DNA from: Acidobacteria bacterium Mor1
GTDB taxonomy: Bacteria > Acidobacteriota > Polarisedimenticolia > Polarisedimenticolales > Polarisedimenticolaceae
Direction: 5' to 3'
Length of the DNA: 64,000 bases
Assembly (NCBI GenBank): GCA_001664505.1
Contig: CP011806.1
Coordinates: forward strand, 1,216,400 to 1,280,399
In this document: positions 26,243 through 34,448 of the stretch, piece after piece
Layout: the number at the start of each line of letters is the position of its first letter
How positions within the stretch are numbered: the first letter of the stretch is position 1
Notes under the pieces: generated by a model
Database searches by the model: none
The model's input: only the letters and a program-made list of their open reading frames with translations
Told to the model about the DNA's origin: nothing
Program-made: the position numbers and the translations under genes

Positions 26243-27258
26243 GCCACCCTCCGTTCGATACGGACCATGTCCGCCTGGGCCTGACGCAAGGCGATCAGTG
26301 CGCCCCGCACCCGGAAGGCGATCGGATCGCCGCCGGGTCCGGTCAACTCACGCTCGACGACGGTGCCGGGAACGAAACCGAGGTCGAGCAGCCGCCTGCG
26401 TTCGATGGCGCGGCAGGACGCGGCCAGGCCGACCACCCGGGCGCTCTCGCCTCCTTCGAGCTCGGAGAGGCGGTCACTGGCAACGGGCTCGGTCTCGCCG
26501 GCGCCTTGAACCACCCAGAGGTTCGCGGCCAGCACCGGGGTCAGTTCGAGCAGACGGCCGCCGGCGTCGACTCGGATGTAGCGGCCGGTGCTGTCGAGCA
26601 TGCGCAGCACCTGCCCCGGATGCAGACCGAGCGAGGTCAATTCGGCGTAGACCGCCTCGGGCTCATCCTCGACGTGAACCACCTCGGCGATGCCGTCGCC
26701 GTCGTAGTCGGTCAGCGGCACGCCGCGCCGTGGCGCGAGTTCACCGCTGGAGGTCGGGATCGGGTCGCCGTGGGGGTCGTAGCGGGGATGGCCCATGCGG
26801 GCGGCCATGGCGTCCGCCTCCCGCGGGGTGGTCTGGTGCTCCCGCCGCTCGGCTTCCTTGTGCCACAGGGACGGCGGCAGGCCGGTCTCGTCGGAAAAAT
26901 AGCGTTCCCAGAGCCGATGGCTGCGAATGATCCGCCGGGCGTAGGCCCGCCCCTCGTCGGTCAGGCTGAATACGCCGCCGGACCCCGAGGCCAGCGCCAT
27001 CCGCTCGAGCCGGGAGAGCAACTCCCCGGCCCGGCGCCCATGGATCTCGAGGGCCCCCGAGAGGCTGTTCATCGTCGCCGGATGGCCCCGGTACTCACAG
27101 TCGTGGAGGTGCTTGAGGGCGTCCTCGACCAGCACCCGCTCGTTGAGCCGCAGGCGGCGGCCCAGGGAGGCGAGCATGCCCCGCCCCGGCCACAGGGCCA
27201 GGATGGTGAGCAATGCGAGGCCCCCGGCGACCGCCAGTGCCCAGACCGGATCGACCAT
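26239..27258 (-). CDS. Membrane-anchored DtxR-type regulator with FeoA domains
   Basis: The 339-residue protein begins with one transmembrane helix (about 4-24). A DtxR/MntR-like winged helix follows (about 40-115, with RAGELLSRLERMALA), then a dimerisation region with metal-binding-type residues (HRLWERYFSDE and WHKEAERREH), and two FeoA/SH3-like domains at the C-terminus. The last one (LLDLGFVPGTVVEREL) resembles FeoA. The start at 27258 is fixed by GGAGGA. Iron-dependent repression of feoB is the likely job, but a membrane anchor is unusual for a DtxR protein. The dyad at 27287-27304 is a good operator candidate. Confidence 0.8.
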   Translation of the reverse strand: MVDPVWALAVAGGLALLTILALWPGRGMLASLGRRLRLNERVLVEDALKHLHDCEYRGHPATMNSLSGALEIHGRRAGELLSRLERMALASGSGGVFSLTDEGRAYARRIIRSHRLWERYFSDETGLPPSLWHKEAERREHQTTPREADAMAARMGHPRYDPHGDPIPTSSGELAPRRGVPLTDYDGDGIAEVVHVEDEPEAVYAELTSLGLHPGQVLRMLDSTGRYIRVDAGGRLLELTPVLAANLWVVQGAGETEPVASDRLSELEGGESARVVGLAASCRAIERRRLLDLGFVPGTVVERELTGPGGDPIAFRVRGALIALRQAQADMVRIERRVA

Positions 27259-27286
27259 GTTCGCTTTTTCCTCCGGAACCGACCGA

Positions 27287-27304
27287 TTTTTGATTAACCA
27301 AAAA
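27287..27304. promoter_or_regulatory. Candidate DtxR-type operator between feo genes and ferritin
   Basis: TTTTTGATTAACCAAAAA is an 18-bp dyad with 16 symmetric positions, AT-rich in a GC-rich gap and 29 bases upstream of the DtxR-FeoA start. Its TTAA core and CAAAAA arms recall DtxR/MntR-family sites. It lies between the iron-uptake genes and the divergent ferritin gene. Confidence 0.6.
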
Positions 27305-27442
27305 CCAGGATCTACGATAATACAACCGCCCCGGTTTGCAAGCCTTCTGCGCCCCGGCCATTGCCCCGGCTCGCGGCCCTGTCTATCCTCCCCGGGGTCG
27401 GGACGTCCCCGACGGGAACACGCGCACACGGAGAAAAACGCC

Positions 27443-27967
27443 ATGCCTCAGCTTTCGCCGCGGCTCTGCGAAGCGATCAACGAACAGATCAAGAACGAGA
27501 TCTCCTCCGCCTACCTCTACCTGGCGATGTCGACCGAATGCTCGGCCCGCAGCCTCAACGGCGCCGCCCACTGGCTCCGCCGCCAGTGGGATGAGGAACT
27601 GGCCCACGCGACCAAGCTGATCGACTACATGGACGAGCGGGGGGTCAAATCGGAGTTCCAGTCGATCCCTGCGCCCGAGTTCAAGTTCGAAGGGCTGCTG
27701 GCGCTGTTCGAGCAGGCCCTGGCCCACGAACAGAAGGTGACCCTCTCGATCAACGGTCTGATGGAGAAGGCGATCCAGGAACAGGATCACGCCGCCCAGA
27801 TCTTCCTGCAGTGGTTCGTCACCGAACAGATCGAGGAAGAGAACAGCACCGAAGAGGTCGTCGAGATGCTGCGGCTCGCCGGCGACGACGGCTCGGCGCT
27901 ACTGATCATCGACCAGCGCCTGGGCGCACGCACCGCGGAAGCCAACGCCGAAGAAGCCGAAGCCTAG
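27443..27967 (+). CDS. ftnA: Bacterial ferritin (FtnA type)
   Basis: The 174-residue four-helix protein starts LSPRLCEAINEQIKNEISSA, and its ferroxidase residues are visible: the glutamate in the first helix (NEISSAYLYL), E-x-x-H in DEELAHATKL, and a later glutamate/glutamine pair (EQIEEEN). It stores iron as a ferrihydrite core. The last residues are Ala/Glu-rich. The ATG at 27443 has GGAG upstream. It is divergent from the feo genes across the putative iron operator. Confidence 0.93.
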   Translation: MPQLSPRLCEAINEQIKNEISSAYLYLAMSTECSARSLNGAAHWLRRQWDEELAHATKLIDYMDERGVKSEFQSIPAPEFKFEGLLALFEQALAHEQKVTLSINGLMEKAIQEQDHAAQIFLQWFVTEQIEEENSTEEVVEMLRLAGDDGSALLIIDQRLGARTAEANAEEAEA

Positions 27968-28173
27968 AGAGCCCTGGTCCCTGCCGGGACCTCAGCTCCC
28001 GAACGGGACATTCAGACAGGACCGCCCCGGTGGGCTATGCCCCTCCCGGTGCGGTCCCCCGCGCAGTACCATGATCTGCGCGACCCCCGTCAGGCAAACC
28101 CGCCGGCGGGGCGAGACGCGCGGCCCGGTCACGGAGGGCCGCCCCTCCGTCGAACCGGAATGGAGGTGCGGTC

Positions 28174-28632
28174 ATGAAAACTCCCAAGAAGATCCTGCTC
28201 ACCACGGATTTCTCCGATTGCTCCCGGGAGGCCTTCGACGCCGCGAAATCGCTGGCGGAGAAGTTCGACGCCGAGATCCTGCTGCTCTACGTCGACGATG
28301 ACCGGCTGCCACCGCTGGTCGGTGAGTTCCCGACCCAGGGGGACCAACTGGCCGAGATCGTGCTCAGCCACCGCAGGCGGGCCTCCGCCGAGCTGGTCAA
28401 ACTGGCCGGCGCATTGGCCGGCACGGTCAAGGTCAAGGAGCAGATGCTCTGCGGCACGCCCCATCGCGAGATCGTGCGTTGCGCCGAGGAGGAAGGGGTC
28501 GACCTGATCGTGATGGCAACCCACGGACGAGGCTTCCTGGCCCACGCCCTGCTGGGTTCCACCGTCGAACGGGTGCTGCGCCACGCTCCTTGCCCGGTGC
28601 TCTCGGTGCGCGCACACGCGGCAGCGGCCTAG
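28174..28632 (+). CDS. Universal stress protein, UspA family, single domain
   Basis: The 152-residue protein begins KKILLTTDFSDCSREAF. It ends with the nucleotide-binding motif GRGFLAHALLGST and VLRHAPCPVLSVR, so it is probably an ATP-binding UspA protein. GGAGGTG precedes the ATG. It stands alone after ferritin and may respond to stress or energy state. Confidence 0.93.
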   Translation: MKTPKKILLTTDFSDCSREAFDAAKSLAEKFDAEILLLYVDDDRLPPLVGEFPTQGDQLAEIVLSHRRRASAELVKLAGALAGTVKVKEQMLCGTPHREIVRCAEEEGVDLIVMATHGRGFLAHALLGSTVERVLRHAPCPVLSVRAHAAAA

Positions 28633-28667
28633 CCTCCAGCCGCAGCGCCGTTCGAAGCGGCTGAACG

Positions 28668-28708
28668 AAAAAGAGCCGGCGCCAGGCAAGATTGCCCAGC
28701 GCCGGCTC
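28668..28708 (-). terminator. Rho-independent terminator for the FN3-IPT gene
   Basis: Read on the minus strand, GAGCCGGCGC and GCGCCGGCTC form a perfect 10-bp stem around a 16-base loop, followed by TTTTT. It is placed 22 bases after the stop of the minus-strand gene. Confidence 0.85.
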
Positions 28709-28729
28709 AGGCCGGGGGGTGTCGAGTTG

Positions 28730-29338
28730 TTACTGTGCCTGGAGTCCGCTGGGCGGATCGGGCACACCGGCGGAGGGTTCGACGACGGAGAAGACTCCGG
28801 CACCGGAACCCGCCACACCGTTGGGGTTCGTGACGGTCACACTGCGGTTGTTGGCCGCGGCGCCGCCGGCGATGGTGATGTTGGCCGTGATCTGCCCGCA
28901 GGCATTTCGGGTGACGCTGTTGACGGTGATCCCGCTACCGCCGAACTGCACACCGGCTCCGTTCTGGTAGTTGGTGCCGGTGATCACCACGTTCAGAGTC
29001 TGCCCCTGCTCGCCCGAAGAGGGACTTGCCTGGGACACGACCGGCCGCGGCCAGCTCTGGATCTCATTGGAGAATCCGGATTCGCCCGCCGCGTTGGACG
29101 CGGTCACGGCGAAGTAGTAGTTGGTGCAGTCCTGCAGCGTACTGATCGACGTCTGCAGTGAGTTTCCAGCGTTCTGGTTACTCGTGTAGTTGCCCGACTG
29201 AGTGCCCCAGTAAGCCCGGTAACTGGTGGCATCCGCCGAAGCATCCCATAACAGCGTGATGTCGCCGGCCGACACGGAGCCGACCGTCAGACATACAGCG
29301 CACAACACCCCGGCCGCGTTCCGTAGCAAGTTCGACAT
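28730..29338 (-). CDS. Secreted protein with FN3 and IPT/TIG domains
   Basis: The 202-residue protein has a signal peptide. A fibronectin type III domain (about 26-105) follows, with LLWDASADATSYRAYWG and YYFAVTASNAAGESGFSNE. An IPT/TIG Ig-like domain (about 110-185) has ASPSSGEQGQTLNVVITGTN and VTVTNPNG. Such two-domain proteins bind polysaccharide or act at the cell surface. The ATG at 29338 has GGAGGAGG upstream. Its function is unknown. Confidence 0.82.
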   Translation of the reverse strand: MSNLLRNAAGVLCAVCLTVGSVSAGDITLLWDASADATSYRAYWGTQSGNYTSNQNAGNSLQTSISTLQDCTNYYFAVTASNAAGESGFSNEIQSWPRPVVSQASPSSGEQGQTLNVVITGTNYQNGAGVQFGGSGITVNSVTRNACGQITANITIAGGAAANNRSVTVTNPNGVAGSGAGVFSVVEPSAGVPDPPSGLQAQ

Positions 29339-29401
29339 GACCTCCTCCTCGTTGCGTGTCGAATCGCGGTCCGCCCCCATGGATTGCCGGTTTCGTGCCA
29401 A

Positions 29402-29702
29402 CGCGCAGACGAACAGGTTGCGCTCGCGACCCGGGCCGCTAAGTCACGCACCTTTCAGCACTTGGAGAAACCTGCGACAGCAGGTGACGATCGGGTTACG
29501 CCGGCGTAATCGAGGACTTCCGGTAATTGTGGGAGTCCCGGTTACGGAGTCGTGGAGAAATTGCGGGTGAGATTGGGGCGGGTGGGAATTGGGCGGGCGG
29601 GGTTTGGCCCTACAGGAGCCGGACGGCCTGCCTGGGCTGCGGGAACGCGGATAGGGAGGACCCGGGGGAGGCACATACCCTCCCCCGGCAATTGCCTGTC
29701 GA
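29402..29702. other. Intergenic stretch, no gene seen
   Basis: The sequence is G-rich on the plus strand, with runs such as GGGCGGGCGGGG and a short GGGAGG/CCTCCC pairing near 29655-29692 that could act as a weak hairpin. I see no coding signal. Confidence 0.5.
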
Positions 29703-30032
29703 TCAGGTCAGGTCGGAGAGCTTGGCGCCCTTGGCGTTCTTGATCACCGAGTTGATGCCGTTGTTGCGGCCGGAGGTCGAAGCGTACATCTCGCTGCGCC
29801 CGATGACCTCGCCGTTGCCGGCCTTCAGCCTGAAGTAGGGCTGGCCGTTCTTCGCCGTCAGGCGCTCGAACATCTTGTCCTTGGCGTTGCTCTTTACCGA
29901 CTTGATGCCGTTCTCGGCACTCGCCTTGGTCTTGTAGCGCTCGCTGGTCAGGATTACCTGGCCGTTGCTCGCCTTGAGGTTGAACATGAACTGGCCGCCT
30001 TTGCTCTTCTTCAGCTCGAACTTACCCGGCAT
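29703..30032 (-). CDS. YegP/DUF1508 family protein (two tandem repeats)
   Basis: The 109-residue protein is made of two copies of the DUF1508 unit: GKFELKKSKGGQFMFNLKAS with ILTSERYKTKASAENGIKSV, then QPYFRLKAGNGEVIGRSEMY with NNGINSVIKNA. The family is small, basic and widespread, without an assigned biochemical role. AAGGAG lies eight bases before the ATG at 30032. Confidence 0.93.
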   Translation of the reverse strand: MPGKFELKKSKGGQFMFNLKASNGQVILTSERYKTKASAENGIKSVKSNAKDKMFERLTAKNGQPYFRLKAGNGEVIGRSEMYASTSGRNNGINSVIKNAKGAKLSDLT

Positions 30033-30279
30033 GACAACTCCTTTCCCCTTCATGGGGTTGCGACGGGATCATAACCCGAGGCGGGGGTTGGAACAAAAAG
30101 ACGGTCGGCACAAAAAGGAGAGAGAGCCTGACGCGGCCCTCCGACGCTCGCTACGCGAGCATTGGAGGGCACCATCCTTCGCGCGCACCAGCGTAGTGCA
30201 CGGGTTATTGTGCACGGGTTACGGAAGTGGCTGTTTGAGGGATGGCCTGTCATCCGAAGCGCCAGAAGGGCGCGAAGGA

Positions 30280-30355
30280 TGGTGGAGCTGAGGGGGATCG
30301 AACCCCTGACCTCGTGACTGCCAGTCACGCGCTCTCCCAGCTGAGCTACAGCCCC
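30280..30355 (-). tRNA. tRNA-Ala (anticodon GGC)
   Basis: The 76-nt gene with encoded CCA has all cloverleaf stems. The acceptor has G3-U70, the alanine identity pair. The anticodon loop is CTGGCAG and the T-loop is TTCGATC. Its 5' half is duplicated at 35696-35735, so this copy was rebuilt by an insertion on its 5' side. Confidence 0.97.
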
Positions 30356-30356
30356 A
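30317..30356. repeat. attachment repeat (40 bp) inside tRNA-Ala, element side
   Basis: Forty bases identical to 35696-35735, spanning the anticodon loop to one base before the tRNA 5' end. It marks one end of the 5.4-kb insertion. Confidence 0.9.
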
Positions 30357-30394
30357 AAGTGCTCTGGAGAAAAGCTTTGGGAACTTAGCAAGGC

Positions 30395-31130
30395 TTGGGG
30401 AGCAAGTCAACTCAAGTCGCTCAATTTGAACCCTTCTACGGAGAATCTCTGACATCAGCTATCGGAAGGCCGAAAGCGGAATTCTTACCAATATCTCAGT
30501 GTTTGTGGCTCCCAGCCTTCCAGGGCTGGACCATCACCCCGATCCAGGAAGAGGACATTGAACGGGTACTTGATTCAAACGTGGCCAAGAAGGATCTCAA
30601 GCCCGCTTCTCGGAACAACATGCTCCGGCAACTCTCCGGGTTCTTCAGCTACGCATTGAAGCGTAGGTGGATCAAAGAGAACCCCACCCAGCACATTCCC
30701 CTTCTCAAGGTCAGGAACCACCGAACCAGATGGCTGAGACCCCATGACGTTGGAGCCATCCTCAGGCACTGTGATCCTGGCTACGGGATCTGGTGCTGTT
30801 CTCAGTGAAGACGGGGTGCCGCCTCAGTGAAACCACCAGCATCACCCCAGAAGATGTCCATGAGGATCACATCATCCTCAGAGATACCAAGAACGGCTCC
30901 GTGAGAGCCATTCCCCTGGTGGGTGACGTTCACTCCCTGATTCGTCGAGGGCTCCTCACAGGCTCACACAGGCTCTTCTCAGGTCCGAGGAGTGGGAACC
31001 GCAAGGCATCCATCAGACGGTGGTCTGGGAGGCTGTAGAGACAGCTGGCCTCCAATACGGTGAAGCCTCAGATCAAATTACTTGGCACTCCCTGAGACCA
31101 CTAAATGGAGACTGGTTGCCAGCAACAAAC
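30395..31130 (+). pseudogene. Tyrosine recombinase (integrase) remnant with frameshifts
   Basis: The N-terminal core-binding part is seen (NNMLRQLSGFFSYALKRRWI). The frame then shifts near 30780 into WLRDLVLFSVKTGCRLSE, which holds the first catalytic arginine, and DTKNGSVRAIPL, which holds the lysine. It shifts again near 30985 into WEAVETAGLQYG and TWHSLR (HxxR). After that the frame is lost and no catalytic tyrosine is found. It starts 39 bases from the attachment repeat, as expected for the element's own integrase. Confidence 0.85.
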
Positions 31131-31277
31131 TTCAGGCGGCCAGTAGGGTCAAGCAAATCCATAGTGTCGATGAGATCAAGCAGTGGGCTAGTGACTTCAA
31201 GAATCTAGGCGAAGGGGCTTTTCTGAAGAAGTACAAGATGAAGGGGGCCGCCAGGAAGGCCCGCGCCAAGACCACCG

Positions 31278-31403
31278 ATGACCATTACCAACATCATCAC
31301 CGAACTGGAGACCGAACGGGACCTGCTTCAGGCACAGATTATTGACATAAAGGAGAAGATAGCAAAGAACGAGAAGGCCCTGGAAGCCCTCAAGGAATCC
31401 TGA
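31278..31403 (+). CDS. Small coiled-coil protein, 41 residues
   Basis: The predicted peptide starts MTITNIITELETERDLLQAQ and continues as one heptad-patterned charged helix ending EALEALKES. Spacing of leucines and isoleucines suggests a coiled coil. There is no clear ribosome-binding site, and it follows the broken integrase. Its function is unknown; element genomes often have such short helical proteins. Confidence 0.4.
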   Translation: MTITNIITELETERDLLQAQIIDIKEKIAKNEKALEALKES

Positions 31404-31431
31404 CCCGAGGTCTCGCCAACTCACCCGATAG

Positions 31432-31460
31432 AAAAATAGGGAGCCCCGAGAGGCTCCCTA
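31432..31460 (-). terminator. Rho-independent terminator, minus strand
   Basis: On the minus strand TAGGGAGCC and GGCTCCCTA form a 9-bp stem with a 6-base loop, followed by TTTTT. It ends 10 bases after the stop of the small membrane protein gene at 31470. Confidence 0.85.
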
Positions 31461-31469
31461 TGAGGTTGT

Positions 31470-31622
31470 CTAAAGTGCGGCCGTCAAGATGTAAGTCGCG
31501 AGAGCCGACACGAGGGCTGAAGCAATCGCAAGCCACACCTGCGACCGCTGCTCCTGTCCAGCCTCTAGCTGCTGGACCCGATGTTCGAGAACGATTAGCT
31601 TAGCGCGTAGCCGAGCATTCAA
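31470..31622 (-). CDS. Small single-pass membrane protein with coiled coil (50 aa, TTG start)
   Basis: From a TTG preceded by GGAGGGG, the 50-residue product has a charged helix (LRAKLIVLEHRVQQLEAGQE) and a C-terminal transmembrane helix (VWLAIASALVSALATYILTA). A strong terminator follows at once, which supports a real gene. The helix-then-membrane layout resembles XhlA-type or other small phage membrane proteins, and the 52-residue protein at 31887 has the same plan. The function is not known. Confidence 0.55.
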   Translation of the reverse strand: MNARLRAKLIVLEHRVQQLEAGQEQRSQVWLAIASALVSALATYILTAAL

Positions 31623-31644
31623 GACCCCTCCGGAAGGTCGTTAC

Positions 31645-31833
31645 CTAAACCCCTGACCCGCTCCGATCGCGGGCATCCAGCCCGGAGAACGGCGCAAGGC
31701 GCACTACACCCCTCTGATTACCGTTTCGATATCCAGGTGTATGCAACAGTTGCACTGATTCTCCGTCAACAAACCACAACGTGGCTTGTCCGTTTACTGG
31801 CCGATCCCCTTGACACCAAATCCTATACACCAC
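31645..31833 (-). CDS. Hypothetical short protein (62 aa, GTG start)
   Basis: The product begins with VYRIWCQGD and contains ATLWFVDGESVQLLHT, which looks like a beta-strand pair. No ribosome-binding site is clear and no family is recognised. Its position between two small membrane protein genes on the same strand is the only support. Confidence 0.3.
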   Translation of the reverse strand: MVYRIWCQGDRPVNGQATLWFVDGESVQLLHTPGYRNGNQRGVVRLAPFSGLDARDRSGSGV

Positions 31834-31886
31834 GAAAGCGAATCCGTCAAATCAGACAAAAGAACTGCGAGATGTCGCCTCGAACG

Positions 31887-32045
31887 TCAGATCAGCCCGG
31901 CAATCACCGCCGTAATCGCCGAACTGACCACTGCCACAATCACCGAACTCAGCATCTGCCTACGCCAACGGTAATGACTCTCAAGCAAGCTCAATCGCTG
32001 CTCGTGACCTTGAATCTGAACCTCTAGCTTGTTTCGTTTTCCCAT
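31887..32045 (-). CDS. Small single-pass membrane protein with coiled coil (52 aa)
   Basis: The product has a basic start (MGKRNKLEV), a helix with heptads (IQGHEQRLSLLESHY) and a C-terminal membrane helix (MLSSVIVAVVSSAITAVIAG). It shares the plan of the 50-residue protein at 31470-31622: helix, Q/R-rich joint, then one membrane span. Only a weak AGG lies upstream of the ATG. Confidence 0.45.
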   Translation of the reverse strand: MGKRNKLEVQIQGHEQRLSLLESHYRWRRQMLSSVIVAVVSSAITAVIAGLI

Positions 32046-32564
32046 CTGACTTCGACCTATCAGTTGCGGCCAACAAGGTGGACGTTGCTGACCGTGCCTA
32101 CGCGATTCACGGTACACCAGGCTCAGCGAATAAAACCGCAACCAGTGATGAAGGCGTTTTCTACGGACAACAAATACCTACCAGCCACAACCGAACTTGC
32201 CCAGCACTCGGGTTGTTACCCGTACTTTCCCAACACTAACCCGGGGTTTCGTGCAGACACGACACCCTCACTCAGCTCAACTCTTGACGGGAATTACTCG
32301 TAACGTGTGCGATGGCCCTGAAAGGCCATCCCATAGTATGCACAACAGGGTCTAGACCAGTTGATTCTTAACTACCAATAAACAGGACCTAGATAGCAGC
32401 GTCAAACACCCCCTGAGAGGCCAGAGAATCCCCAAGGTCAGGCAAACTAAGTCGAACCATCTATGCTATTGAGTGTAGAGCCACGGATGTGGCTGTTCAT
32501 TACCTCTTTTAGCCTCACCCGAGATCGGCTGCCCTAACCTCCTGGGGCAGCCTTTCCTTGGGAC
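32046..32564. other. Gene-free stretch with several hairpins
   Basis: No convincing gene is seen. GATGGCC/GGCCATC (near 32310) and AGCCAC/GTGGCT (near 32480) can pair. The 8-bp GGCTGCCC/GGGCAGCC hairpin at 32527-32552 lies just past the stop of the 288-residue gene and may end its transcript, though it lacks a T-tract. Confidence 0.4.
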
Positions 32565-33431
32565 TTACTCGTAGCAAGAGCACACGGCAAGGGGCCGCTT
32601 GCCCTGCTGATCGAACACGTACCAGTAGAGGGCGCTCTTCGCTCCTTCAGCCTGTGTTTCGGCTTCCGCTCTGACTGCCGAGGTCGGACGATCCTCGTAG
32701 CAGATCCCGTCAGCGACGACTTCGATGATCTGTGCGTTTACACCGATGGACCCGGGGATGCACCGGTCTAAGGGAGGACCGACGCCCACTGCCCTGTCCT
32801 CATCGGCTGGCCCTCCAGCTACTTCGTCTTGCTTCGGAAACCACGGAAGATCGCTAAGGTGGGGCAAGTTCAATGAAACCGTCCAGGCGCCGATATTGAA
32901 GGACAGAATCCATGAGCCAACGAGAAGACCAAACAGCTTCCGTATCTGACCAACAGACAGTTGTCGAATCCACCAGTGCAGTGGCTTCCCTGCCAAGCCG
33001 GCCGGCTCCGGAACTGGCTCTGATTGCGCTGCGTCCACTTCCCTATTCATGGGAGGTTCAGGTCGTCCTTCATTCGACTGTTCCGGCTCGTCAGACGGCC
33101 TTTCGGAAACGAGCCCCAATTGCCTATCACGTTTCACGTTCTGCAACAGGATCTCTAGATGGTCCTTGTATGCCCTTATCAGATCCGGAATGGTGTGCCG
33201 ATGCCCGACTCGCTGCTGTGCGTATCCGCGCCATGCTCGATGAAACCAAGTACGTTCGCGGTCACCGACGGCGGTGGTCAGTCGTATCGCGGTGGCTTCT
33301 TGCCACTGTCGAACTGCTTCACGAAGACGCCGAGGATCATTGGCAAGATCCTGTGAACCCGAGATCTCGGTCAGAGCTTGCAGCCGCTCAACAATGACCT
33401 GCTCTTGCTTGGATACGTTCTCTTCGGGCAT
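32565..33431 (-). CDS. Hypothetical protein with one membrane segment, last gene of PadR-led operon
   Basis: The 288-residue protein is not recognised. Residues 1-100 are charged and helical. A Pro/Glu-rich linker (about 108-150) precedes a hydrophobic segment (LFGLLVGSWILSFNIGAWTV, near 168-187) with WIRQLSVGQIRK just before it. The C-terminal part (about 200-288) has four cysteines and ends in CSCYE; it could be a small extracytoplasmic domain. It begins 42 bases after the 155-residue gene on the same strand. A signalling or sensor role is possible, but nothing in the sequence proves it. Confidence 0.6.
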   Translation of the reverse strand: MPEENVSKQEQVIVERLQALTEISGSQDLANDPRRLREAVRQWQEATAIRLTTAVGDRERTWFHRAWRGYAQQRVGHRHTIPDLIRAYKDHLEILLQNVKRDRQLGLVSERPSDEPEQSNEGRPEPPMNREVDAAQSEPVPEPAGLAGKPLHWWIRQLSVGQIRKLFGLLVGSWILSFNIGAWTVSLNLPHLSDLPWFPKQDEVAGGPADEDRAVGVGPPLDRCIPGSIGVNAQIIEVVADGICYEDRPTSAVRAEAETQAEGAKSALYWYVFDQQGKRPLAVCSCYE

Positions 33432-33473
33432 GAGGGAAGTGCAGCCGGGCTGTTGATTTTGGAGGTACCTTCT

Positions 33474-33941
33474 TTACGACGCAGACTTCCAGGCAGAGAC
33501 TACGAGGTTCTTGAGGGATTCCACTAGGTGTTCCACGATGGTCTCGCACAAGACGAAGTAGCCACGAAGGCGAACAAGCCGGGCCTTCCCCTTCCCATGC
33601 TGTTCGAGAGCTTCACGGTACTCGTAGTCGATGTCCACGATGGTCGGCTTGAACACATTCTCAACGGTTCGTGGTGAGGTTAGGAACTCGACAAAGGCGA
33701 GAAAGCGGGCTCTTCCCGTCAGCTCTGACCTTGCCGGAACATGTCGCCTCCGGTTGTCTTCCCGAAACTTGGCAAGCAGCTCAGCAACTTTCCAGCTGCG
33801 TGAGAATTCCGGTTTGCTCTCGAGCTGGAACGTAATCGTGGCTTCACCAGTAGCTGACCGGAGGAATTCGTTCAGTTCGTCCGCACCCTTGATGGAGCCA
33901 TCCTTTGCGATGGACACGACGAATTCGCGTTCGAATCCCAT
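33474..33941 (-). CDS. Hypothetical protein sharing a C-terminal domain with its neighbour
   Basis: The 155-residue protein has an N-terminal alpha/beta part (FEREFVVSIAKDGSIKGADE) and a helical C-terminus (about 85-155) with TIVDIDYEYREALEQHGKGK, RLVRLRGYF and a final NLVVSAWKSAS. The same C-terminal pattern is present in the protein encoded just upstream (AILDMRHEHFEALHEGKKWK, LLRGYW, VVQLWKAAS). It starts directly after the stop of that gene. No known family is recognised with confidence. Confidence 0.65.
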   Translation of the reverse strand: MGFEREFVVSIAKDGSIKGADELNEFLRSATGEATITFQLESKPEFSRSWKVAELLAKFREDNRRRHVPARSELTGRARFLAFVEFLTSPRTVENVFKPTIVDIDYEYREALEQHGKGKARLVRLRGYFVLCETIVEHLVESLKNLVVSAWKSAS

Positions 33942-34448
33942 CTACGAAGCCGCCTTCCAAAGCTGAACCACAAGCTTGACCACGGAGATGGGAAGCTGAG
34001 CGACAACGGCAGACCAGAAGGACCAGTAGCCACGAAGAAGGGTGAACCGGGCCTTCCACTTCTTGCCCTCGTGTAGGGCTTCGAAGTGCTCATGGCGCAT
34101 ATCCAGAATGGCGGGCTCCAGTATCTTGTCGAACGTGCCCTTGGAAAATAAGCAGCATGCGAAACGAAGCAGAGCAGAGCCAGGCACGGCAAGAATCACT
34201 TTCTTCCGCCCGCCACCAGACGAACTCGCGGGTCGGTGATGGTCGGGCTGCACGCGGAACGCAGGGTACCTTGACACGATGTACTCAACGACTTGGGACG
34301 CTGTGTCCTCTGGTGGAATGCCAGCACCAAGCGAGTGCCTGATCAGAACAAAGACTTGGCGACGCTCCTCTTTGCTTAGGGCTAACCCGATGCGATGTAG
34401 TCGCTCGTAAACGTATTGCTCCAACTCAACGTCCAGCGACTCGTACAT
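33942..34448 (-). CDS. Hypothetical protein coupled to PadR gene, paralogous C-terminus
   Basis: The 168-residue protein starts at the ATG at 34448, which overlaps the PadR stop (TGATG) and has GGAGGGG upstream. Its N-terminal 60 residues are helical (LEQYVYERLHRIGLALSKEE). The C-terminal 70 residues share a domain with the next protein, ending in an amphipathic or membrane-associated helix (LPISVVKLVVQLWKAAS). The D-x-x-x-E-x-x-x-A-L and L-R-G-Y pattern loosely recalls linker domains near PadR-associated membrane proteins, but I cannot name it. Confidence 0.65.
   Translation of the reverse strand: MYESLDVELEQYVYERLHRIGLALSKEERRQVFVLIRHSLGAGIPPEDTASQVVEYIVSRYPAFRVQPDHHRPASSSGGGRKKVILAVPGSALLRFACCLFSKGTFDKILEPAILDMRHEHFEALHEGKKWKARFTLLRGYWSFWSAVVAQLPISVVKLVVQLWKAAS

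Noticed and set aside
28019-28066. Hairpin-forming GC-rich sequence after ferritin
   Set aside because: Arms (GGACCGC and GCGGTCC) pair only partly and no T-tract follows; I cannot call it a terminator.
32064-32303. Plus-strand frame of 79 codons in the tRNA-Ala element
   Set aside because: No ribosome-binding site, low-complexity composition and antisense to a better small gene at its start.
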